From the NCBI GenBank assembly GCA_019417795.1, contig DXUR01000091.1:1-8733 (forward strand): DNA of 8,733 bases. The letters run 5' to 3'. The notes beneath the pieces were generated by a model that had not been told where the DNA came from, made no database searches, and saw nothing but the letters and a program-made list of their open reading frames with translations. Made by a program: the position numbers and the translations under genes. This DNA is from Clostridiales bacterium (GTDB lineage: Bacteria > Bacillota_A > Clostridia > Oscillospirales > Oscillospiraceae). Each line of letters opens with the position of its first letter. Positions within the stretch are counted from its first letter, which is position 1. Below are positions 5,378 to 8,733 of the stretch, piece after piece.

Positions 5378-5601
5378 CATTCGTCTTCCCATTCATCGAC
5401 CCGCCGACCATGCGCCCACGCCTCGCGGGCCTGATTTAAGCTCATGTGGTTGGCACAGTCTTCTTCATCCGGGTTTTCGAGCTGGCAAAGATCATCTTCC
5501 CAGTTGCACACCGGGCAAATATCAAAGTCCCCGGCATACTCAAACGTGTACTTGCCGCAGACCGGGCAGATATAGCTTTCTCCAACTTTTACGATTCTCA
5601 T
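5377..5601 (-). CDS. CPCC family cysteine-rich zinc-ribbon protein
   Basis: 74 residues. The ATG at 5601 has GGGAGG nine bases upstream. Two CPxC knuckles (C12-C15 in ICPVCGKY and C29-C32 in DICPVCNWEDD), followed by NPDEEDCANHMSLNQAR, match the CPCC family, a small zinc-ribbon domain. Members are frequent next to toxin and immunity genes and in mobile elements, but their biochemical role is not settled. The gene reads leftward, 222 bases downstream of the toxin gene, but has its own strong promoter at 5781-5808 with a leader of about 170 bases. It is likely accessory cargo of the element, perhaps immunity or stress related. Family assignment is firm, function is not. Confidence 0.88.
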   Translation of the reverse strand: MRIVKVGESYICPVCGKYTFEYAGDFDICPVCNWEDDLCQLENPDEEDCANHMSLNQAREAWAHGRRVDEWEDE

Positions 5602-5623
5602 ACAATGCCGCCTCCCTACCGGT

Positions 5624-5684
5624 GGGGTGCATCTGGCTCACCCCATAGTGATAGCAAAAGGCCGCTGCATCTCTGCAACGGCCT
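5624..5684 (-). terminator. Two hairpins in the CPCC leader, possible attenuator
   Basis: Read leftward, the first hairpin (AGGCCG 5684-5679 region pairing with 5664-5659, plus inner TGCA/TGCA and a four-base loop) is followed by TTTT, a weak intrinsic terminator. A second hairpin, GGGGTG/CACCCC (5624-5629 with 5639-5644), lies just before the ribosome site of the CPCC gene. They may end transcription arriving from the toxin operon or condition CPCC expression. Confidence 0.5.
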
Positions 5685-5780
5685 CTTTCTGTTCGAGAAT
5701 CAGGCGGGGTGACGTTTCCCGCATCTCCTAACAATGGGCGGCAGCTGCCTGTTCTGCCCTCTGGTTCTCTTTGCAAGTCT

Positions 5781-5808
5781 ATTATACCAGAACACGAAAA
5801 AATGTCAA
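5781..5808 (-). promoter_or_regulatory. Near-consensus leftward sigma-70 promoter
   Basis: On the minus strand TTGACA (5808-5803), 16 bases, then TATAAT (5786-5781) preceded by TGG, an extended -10. Both hexamers are perfect. Transcription would start near 5774 and run through a hairpin-rich leader into the CPCC gene. Confidence 0.8.
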
Positions 5809-5823
5809 TTCATGTTGGTTCGT

Positions 5824-6195
5824 TTAGTATCGTTTCAATGTGCCTTTTTCGATGAAGTTTAGAACGCGGTTTGTATTCAGGCGGTAGACCGACCGGGCAA
5901 AGAGCTGACCCCGCGCAGAAACGCGGACGGCGACCTTGACATAGACGCTGTTAACCTGCACTTCCTTGACGTATTCAATCGAGCCGTCCTTTGCGTTCAG
6001 GGCCACATAGTCCGGCGCGGACAGGATCAGCGGGATATATTCCCCATAGAGGGCAAAATCCGCCGGGTGGCGGCTGACCATGTGGGCTATATTAGATTCA
6101 CCGAGTAGAATACTCTGCCCCTCTGTCATGGACAGCCCAAGCAGATCAATAACGCGCTGGCACAGTACGCCTACCTGTTTGGCGTGGTCTGGCAT
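5824..6195 (-). CDS. PBECR-type (BECR fold) RNase-like toxin
   Basis: 123 residues, matching what I recall of the PBECR3 group of phage-associated Barnase/EndoU/ColicinE5/RelE-like nuclease domains. The diagnostic string is GESNIAHMVSRHP (residues 32-44, with H38 and H43), then DYVALN, GSIEYVKEV, VYVKVAVRVS (K87, R91), LFARSVYRLN (R101) and the ending FIEKGTLKRY. These conserved H, K and R residues are candidates for RNA cleavage. The domain occupies nearly the whole protein, so this is a stand-alone toxin rather than a fusion to a delivery module. It lies 21 bases downstream of an RHH antitoxin-like gene and has GGAAGG in front of its ATG, forming a type II toxin-antitoxin operon. It could serve element maintenance or block helper-phage growth. 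Confidence 0.75.
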   Translation of the reverse strand: MPDHAKQVGVLCQRVIDLLGLSMTEGQSILLGESNIAHMVSRHPADFALYGEYIPLILSAPDYVALNAKDGSIEYVKEVQVNSVYVKVAVRVSARGQLFARSVYRLNTNRVLNFIEKGTLKRY

Positions 6196-6216
6196 CGTTC
6201 AACATCCTTCCCAGCC

Positions 6217-6483
6217 TTACAGCCCTTTGATACTTTCCAGCAGCGCGGCCCGCCGGGCCTCTGTCTCATCGTCCTGTGCATCTCCGGCGGTGTGTTTCTG
6301 TTCGGGGTGTTCCTCCAGATAGGCTTTCACAGCCTGCTGCAAGACCGCATTAGACGTTGTTCCCTGTGCAGCACAAGCGGCCTTGAACTGTTCCGCCGTC
6401 TCCCGCTTGACCTTACAGGCCAGAACGACCATGTTTTCTTTGTCCCATTTGGCATTAGCTCTTTTTCTTGCCTCAGTAACCAT
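6217..6483 (-). CDS. Ribbon-helix-helix antitoxin / autorepressor
   Basis: 88 residues. The ATG at 6483 has AGGAGGG six bases upstream, one of the best ribosome sites in the element. Residues about 17-58 form an Arc/MetJ-type ribbon-helix-helix: strand MVVLACKVKRE, helix TAEQFKAACAAQG, turn TTSN and helix AVLQQAVKAYLEEH. The acidic, flexible C-terminal 30 residues (HTAGDAQDDETEARRAALLES) are the expected toxin-binding region. It precedes the PBECR toxin in one operon. Antitoxins of this type bind their own promoter, and four copies of a CTGTAAAC-type motif lie directly upstream (6500-6607). An orphan regulator unrelated to toxin control is less likely given the pairing. Confidence 0.83.
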   Translation of the reverse strand: MVTEARKRANAKWDKENMVVLACKVKRETAEQFKAACAAQGTTSNAVLQQAVKAYLEEHPEQKHTAGDAQDDETEARRAALLESIKGL

Positions 6484-6499
6484 TGCTTTCCCTCCTGTT

Positions 6500-6613
6500 C
6501 TGTAAACAGTATATCATAAAAGCAGAACGGTTTACAGTACAAATATACACAGAAACACACTGTAAACCTTGTTGAATCTGTCAATAGACTTGTACGGTAA
6601 ACAGTACTATAAT
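6500..6613. promoter_or_regulatory. Divergent promoters with four repeated operators (RHH control region)
   Basis: The motif GGTwwACAGT/ACTGTwwACC occurs at 6500-6509 (partial), 6528-6540, 6559-6568 and 6595-6607. The second and third form a perfect 10-bp inverted repeat (6529-6538 with 6559-6568). A leftward promoter for the antitoxin is TTGTAC (6542-6537), 18 bases, TATGAT (6518-6513), overlapping an operator. A rightward promoter is TAGACT (6585-6590), 17 bases, TATAAT (6608-6613), with another operator inside its spacer. The antitoxin is the obvious candidate regulator of both. Confidence 0.65.
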
Positions 6614-6825
6614 AGAATCACAGCAAGGGAGCACGACCGGAAGGCAAGGGGCGAAGGATGTACCGGGAGCGCAAGAGCAGAACGCCAGCTAAGACAGTAA
6701 CCCACTCCCGCCGCTGTATATGAAAAATGACCCGGTGACCGCTACCAACGAAACACCGAGCCAAACCCACAACAGGGTCAAGCCTAGTATAACAGGGCTG
6801 GCCCGCAAAGTAAAGCGAGGACAGT
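6614..6825 (+). other. Long rightward leader with a candidate 21-codon ORF and the shared hairpin motif
   Basis: No confident gene lies here. An ATG at 6658 with AAGGGG six bases upstream opens a 21-codon basic peptide (begins MYRERKSR, ends HSRRCI) whose TGA overlaps a second ATG at 6720 in an ATGA junction. The frame from 6720 runs into the next gene out of phase. The blocks ACCCGGTGACC (6730-6740) and ACACCGAGC (6753-6761) repeat those at 3991-4015. A GGGC/GCCC mini-hairpin lies at 6795-6804. Confidence 0.4.
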
Positions 6826-7155
6826 ATGAAAAAATACAATCTTTCGGAGATCATGCACAAGGCGTGGAAGCTGTACCGGAAAGGCGTTGCCGCCTTTGGC
6901 GAGTGCCTGCACCGGGCATGGAACAGCGCAAAGGCCGAACCCATCAACGCCCAGCGCATTGAGAAAGCCCAGCAGACCGCAGGCGTGGCCGAGCCGGTGA
7001 ACACATGGGCAGGTTGGAAAGCCGCAGGCTATGAAGTCCTGCACGGCACACAGGCGCTGTTTCAAGTGGTTCTTATCCACAGCAGCAAGGGCGACGGTAA
7101 AACCTACCGCGCATCATTCTTTGGAGCCTCCCAAGTGAAGCCCCTGAACGCCTGA
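6826..7155 (+). CDS. Hypothetical protein, 109 residues, with two AW-helix motifs
   Basis: The ATG has GAGG five bases upstream. The N-terminus contains two related helical segments, MHKAWKLYRKG (10-20) and LHRAWNSAKA (28-37), a pattern I recall from small proteins of clostridial mobile elements, often annotated only as hypothetical. A linker follows, and the C-terminal third appears beta-rich (YEVLHGTQALFQVVLIHSS, then KTYRASFFGASQVKPL). It has no signal peptide or membrane helix. It is the first gene behind the rightward promoter at 6585-6613, with a leader of over 200 bases, and is followed by a hairpin at 7170-7206. No function is assigned. Confidence 0.72.
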   Translation: MKKYNLSEIMHKAWKLYRKGVAAFGECLHRAWNSAKAEPINAQRIEKAQQTAGVAEPVNTWAGWKAAGYEVLHGTQALFQVVLIHSSKGDGKTYRASFFGASQVKPLNA

Positions 7156-7169
7156 TATTGAACCGCTGA

Positions 7170-7206
7170 CCCGGCGGCGCAGAGAAAGCCCACCGGGATT
7201 TATTTT
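7170..7206 (+). terminator. Probable terminator or processing hairpin
   Basis: CCCGGCGG (7170-7177) pairs with CCACCGGG (7190-7197) with one mismatch, followed by ATTTATTTT. It lies between the two last genes of the element and may reduce read-through into the second. Confidence 0.5.
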
Positions 7207-7223
7207 GAAGGGAGATTTTCACA

Positions 7224-7430
7224 ATGAACCGAGTAGATGTTGAAAGCGCTGTTATTGCAATGGGAGATGTTGCTGTGTGCATCAAGATGGTGGACGACGC
7301 GACCGAGGAGGGGAACGCGGTGCAGCAGGGCCGAGCGGTGCAAGTCCTTATGGACATCTTCAAGGCCAGATATGCCGCTCTTGTGTCCTGTGTTCAGGGC
7401 GACCAGAGCGCCGCGCAGGGCAGTTTTTGA
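7224..7430 (+). CDS. Hypothetical protein, 68 residues
   Basis: The ATG has GGGAG (7211-7215) about eight bases upstream. The protein is largely helical: SAVIAMGDVAVCIKMVDDA (8-26), a short linker TEEGNAVQQ, then AVQVLMDIFKARYAALVSCV (38-57), and a polar tail. The first helix is hydrophobic but broken by acidic residues, so membrane insertion is unlikely. The pattern suggests a small helical-hairpin protein that could dimerise. It is the last gene of the element, ending four bases before the right arm repeat. Family and function are not recognised. Confidence 0.65.
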   Translation: MNRVDVESAVIAMGDVAVCIKMVDDATEEGNAVQQGRAVQVLMDIFKARYAALVSCVQGDQSAAQGSF

Positions 7431-7433
7431 GGC

Positions 7434-7456
7434 AATAACGCACAAATAACGCACAA
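7434..7456 (+). repeat. Right arm-type repeat (two 11-bp units)
   Basis: This is identical to 888-910 and in the same orientation, 83 bases from attR. A perfect hairpin GGGCGAttTCGCCC follows at 7459-7472. Taken with the left copy it marks the two attP arms. Confidence 0.75.
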
Positions 7457-7484
7457 GCGGGCGATTTCGCCCCTCATATCGAAC

Positions 7485-7531
7485 AAAAAGACCCACGACA
7501 AACGCTGAATTTTAAGCGTTGCATCGTGGGT
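7485..7531 (-). terminator. Element-borne terminator serving tRNA-Pro (bidirectional)
   Basis: ACCCACGA (7491-7498) pairs with TCGTGGGT (7524-7531), and the inner AACGCT (7501-7506) with AGCGTT (7515-7520). Read leftward it ends in CTTTTTG; rightward it ends in TTTTATT. It lies 11 bases past the tRNA 3' end inside the element, so it replaces the native terminator at 687-733. Rightward it would close the last element gene. Confidence 0.78.
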
Positions 7532-7539
7532 TTTATTCA

Positions 7540-7580
7540 TATCGGAGTGGCGAGACTCGAACTCGCGGCCTCCTGCTCCC
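7540..7580 (-). repeat. attR: 41-bp repeat forming the 3' half of the intact tRNA-Pro
   Basis: Identical to 739-779. Its inner edge falls in the anticodon loop. The anticodon stem (CCTGC/GCAGG) around a seven-base loop supplies the inverted core sites and overlap region expected for a tyrosine integrase. Confidence 0.93.
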
Positions 7581-7614
7581 AAAGCAGGCGCGCTACCAAC
7601 TGCGCAACACCCCG
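7542..7614 (-). tRNA. tRNA-Pro(UGG)
   Basis: The 73-base minus-strand gene folds into a full cloverleaf: acceptor CGGGGTG with CACTCCG (one G-T pair) and discriminator A; D stem GCGC/GCGC; anticodon stem CCTGC/GCAGG around loop TTTGGGA, giving anticodon TGG; T arm GCGAG/CTCGC with TTCGAGT. CCA is not encoded. The 5' 34 bases are chromosomal, and the 3' part lies in the repeated att core, so the gene is rebuilt by integration. Confidence 0.97.
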
Positions 7615-7630
7615 GCGGTGATACTTAGAT

Positions 7631-7659
7631 AGTATACCTTTTTTTGGACGCGGAGTCAA
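7631..7659 (-). promoter_or_regulatory. Promoter of tRNA-Pro
   Basis: On the minus strand TTGACT (7659-7654), 17 bases including an A-tract, then TATACT (7636-7631), 17 bases ahead of the tRNA 5' end. It is a strong housekeeping-type promoter as expected for a stable RNA gene. Confidence 0.8.
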
Positions 7660-7675
7660 TCCCGGGGTGGAAAAA

Positions 7676-8125
7676 TCAGGACTTGGTGCCGCAGCAGCCG
7701 CAGCCCTCTTTGACGGCAGGCAGGCTCTGGGCCAGCTGCTCGAGGGTCACGCTGTCGATGTACTGGTTGATGACCTCGTCGAGGCCGGCCCAGAAAGGCA
7801 GAGTGAAGCACTGGTCAGACATGGGACATTCGTTGGTCTCGCTGCCGAGGCAGGGGATGGGGGCAACGCTGCCCTCAATGGCGCGCAGGATCTCACCGGC
7901 GGTGTAGTCGGCGGGGGCTTTGGTCAGGCGGTAGCCGCCCTGACTGCCGCGCTCACTCTTGACGAGGCCCACGCGGGCCAGCGGGGTGACGATCTGCTCC
8001 AGATATTTCAGGCTCAGCTGCTGGCGCTCGCTGATCTCCTTCAGCGAGACGGTAGAACCCGGGGCGTAGCGGGCCAGCTCGGCCATCAGCCGCAGCGCAT
8101 AGCGGCTCTTGGTGGAAAATTTCAT
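7676..8125 (-). CDS. Rrf2-family (IscR-like) transcriptional regulator
   Basis: 149 residues starting MKFSTKSRYALRLM at 8125, with AAGGAG nine bases upstream; a longer start at 8161 overlaps the promoter and lacks a ribosome site. The N-terminal winged helix has the family hallmarks: SLKEISERQQLSLKYLEQI, then GLVKSERGSQGGYRL at about 27-67. Three cysteines at 92, 100 and 106 (CX7CX5C) occupy the Fe-S cluster position of IscR/NsrR-type members, suggesting redox, nitric oxide or Fe-S sensing. The C-terminus has an extra CGCC cluster. It is divergent from the rhodanese gene and probably regulates it or itself. No terminator separates it from the tRNA promoter. The target set cannot be deduced from this window. 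Confidence 0.92.
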   Translation of the reverse strand: MKFSTKSRYALRLMAELARYAPGSTVSLKEISERQQLSLKYLEQIVTPLARVGLVKSERGSQGGYRLTKAPADYTAGEILRAIEGSVAPIPCLGSETNECPMSDQCFTLPFWAGLDEVINQYIDSVTLEQLAQSLPAVKEGCGCCGTKS

Positions 8126-8151
8126 AGCGGTTTTCTCCTTGCTTGCCTTCC

Positions 8152-8180
8152 AGTATACCACGACTACCCGCTTTTGGAAA
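8152..8180 (-). promoter_or_regulatory. Promoter of the Rrf2 regulator
   Basis: On the minus strand TTTCCA (8180-8175), 17 bases, then TATACT (8157-8152) preceded by TGG (extended -10). Confidence 0.6.
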
Positions 8181-8225
8181 GTGAAAAAACCTGCCTTTTG
8201 CTCCGGACGCGGAAATATCGAAAAG

Positions 8226-8266
8226 TCATCTTGCTAGAACAAAAAATATCTGTTATCATAAGATGA
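8226..8266 (+). promoter_or_regulatory. Promoter of the rhodanese gene bracketed by an inverted repeat
   Basis: TTGCTA (8231-8236), 17 bases, TATCAT (8254-8259). The 7-base arms TCATCTT (8226-8232) and AAGATGA (8260-8266) flank the promoter and could be a regulator site, possibly for the adjacent Rrf2 protein. Confidence 0.55.
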
Positions 8267-8295
8267 TGCAACAAGAGATATAAGGAGAGACACTT

Positions 8296-8619
8296 ATGAT
8301 ACAGAAGATCGAGCCCGCAGCCGCTATCCGTCTGCTGGACGCGAAAAAGGCACAGGCTGTGGACGTGCGGGAGCCGGACGAGTACGCAGTGGGCCATATC
8401 CCGGGCGCAAAACTACTGCCGCTGGGTGAGGTGATGAGCCGCGCTGCCGAGGTGCTGCCCGACAAGGACGCACCCTGGCTGGTCTACTGCCGCACCGGCC
8501 GCCGCAGCGCTGACGCCGTCCAGAAGCTGGATGCGCTGGGCTATACCAATATCTACGACCTCGGCGGCATCCTCAGCTGGCCCTATGAGATCGAAGGGGA
8601 CTTTGAGGGGCATTTCTAA
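8296..8619 (+). CDS. Single-domain rhodanese-like sulfurtransferase
   Basis: 107 residues, the usual size of a stand-alone rhodanese domain. The ATG has AGGAG eight bases upstream. Features in order are the DVREPDEYAVGHIPGA segment (residues 23-38, with the conserved DVR and GHIPGA), a strand WLVYC, and the active-site loop C65-RTGRRS, whose cysteine would carry the persulfide and whose arginines bind the substrate. The end has LGGILSWPYE, another family hallmark. Such proteins move sulfane sulfur between donors such as thiosulfate and cytoplasmic acceptors. It lies divergent to the Rrf2 regulator, a sensible pairing for sulfur or Fe-S stress, and is followed by a terminator at 8641-8669. The physiological donor and acceptor are unknown. 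Confidence 0.92.
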   Translation: MIQKIEPAAAIRLLDAKKAQAVDVREPDEYAVGHIPGAKLLPLGEVMSRAAEVLPDKDAPWLVYCRTGRRSADAVQKLDALGYTNIYDLGGILSWPYEIEGDFEGHF

Positions 8620-8640
8620 TGTGACGGAGAGCGGCGTCGC

Positions 8641-8669
8641 GCGCCTGTGCGCGGGGCAGAGCGCTTTTT
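8641..8669 (+). terminator. Terminator of the rhodanese gene
   Basis: GCGCCTGT (8641-8648) pairs with GCAGaGCGC (8656-8664, one bulged A), followed by five Ts. Confidence 0.6.
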
Positions 8670-8680
8670 CGCTGGGCTAA

Positions 8681-8707
8681 GTTCTCTTTTGCGTGCCAAA
8701 AGAGAAC
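8681..8707. repeat. Perfect 10-bp inverted repeat
   Basis: GTTCTCTTTT (8681-8690) and AAAAGAGAAC (8698-8707) with a seven-base loop GCGTGCC. It is GC-poor and has no following T run, so it is more likely a dispersed intergenic palindrome than a terminator. Function is unknown. Confidence 0.6.
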
Positions 8708-8733
8708 CAGAAAACCACCAGCGATTTCGACGC

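Larger units (their letters stand above)
739..7580. mobile_element. PICI-like phage satellite / small integrative element in tRNA-Pro
   Basis: The segment is bounded by 41-bp identical direct repeats that copy the 3' half of tRNA-Pro, with the intact tRNA only at the right boundary. One repeat unit plus interior is about 6.8 kb. Gene order is tyrosine integrase and XRE repressor leftward, then Xis-like HTH proteins, a winged-helix rep-like protein, iterons, a second winged-helix protein and terminase small subunit rightward, followed by a CPCC protein and a toxin-antitoxin pair. The combination of int, divergent repressor/xis, rep/ori and a lone TerS is the established signature of phage-inducible chromosomal islands. 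Absence of relaxase argues against a mobilisable conjugative element, and absence of capsid, tail, portal and TerL genes argues against a prophage, although a decayed prophage remnant remains possible. The element is shorter than usual for such islands. Confidence 0.75.

Noticed and set aside
5224..5439. A rightward frame across the CPCC terminator and 3' end
   Set aside because: It starts inside a terminator, has no ribosome site, and is antisense to a recognised gene.
6720..6962. An 80-residue frame (starts MKNDPVTAT)
   Set aside because: Most of it is the out-of-phase shadow of the gene at 6826. Only the first 35 codons are free, so it is mentioned only in the leader description.
7667..8266. 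A 199-residue rightward frame antisense to the Rrf2 gene
   Set aside because: It is a shadow of a well-recognised family protein and crosses both divergent promoters.

Overview
The window looks like chromosome of a GC-rich, low-motility gut clostridium of the Oscillospiraceae (Faecalibacterium/Gemmiger/Subdoligranulum type). This is inferred from the style of the encoded proteins (clostridial peptide deformylase variant, Rrf2 regulator, CPCC protein, clostridial-type integrase) and strong AGGAGG ribosome sites; I could not run a database search. The central 6.8 kb is an integrated element sitting in a tRNA-Pro(UGG) gene.

Left chromosomal flank (1-738, all on the minus strand): a coiled-coil lysine-rich protein with its own promoter, followed one base later by a peptide deformylase gene that runs off the window, and the old intrinsic terminator of the tRNA-Pro gene (687-733).

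Integrated element (739-7580): bounded by 41-bp direct repeats of the tRNA-Pro 3' half (attL 739-779, attR 7540-7580), with an identical 23-bp repeat just inside both ends (888-910, 7434-7456) that looks like integrase arm sites. In order it carries a tyrosine integrase and an overlapping XRE-type repressor (leftward); a divergent control region; two small MerR/Xis-like HTH proteins; a winged-helix protein resembling a replication initiator N-terminus; an iteron-containing, AT-rich likely origin; a second winged-helix protein overlapping a phage terminase small subunit; and two small unknown proteins ended by a terminator. Then, leftward, come a CPCC zinc-ribbon protein and a ribbon-helix-helix/PBECR-type nuclease toxin-antitoxin pair with a set of repeated operators. 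Two rightward small unknown genes close the element. There is no relaxase, capsid, tail, portal or large terminase gene. Integrase, Stl-like repressor, Xis, rep/ori and a lone TerS in this order are the layout of a phage-inducible chromosomal island (phage satellite), here in an unusually compact form, with the toxin-antitoxin/CPCC block as likely cargo.

Right chromosomal flank (7581-8733): the reconstituted tRNA-Pro with a good promoter, an Rrf2-family Fe-S type regulator (leftward), and a divergent single-domain rhodanese followed by a terminator and a perfect inverted repeat.

How it may work together: Int and one of the Xis-like proteins would recombine attL and attR; the XRE repressor keeps the rightward genes silent until a helper phage signal relieves it; the winged-helix protein and host machinery would replicate the excised circle from the iterons; and TerS would redirect a helper phage's packaging motor. 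The tRNA remains functional because the element carries the tRNA 3' half and a replacement terminator (7485-7531).
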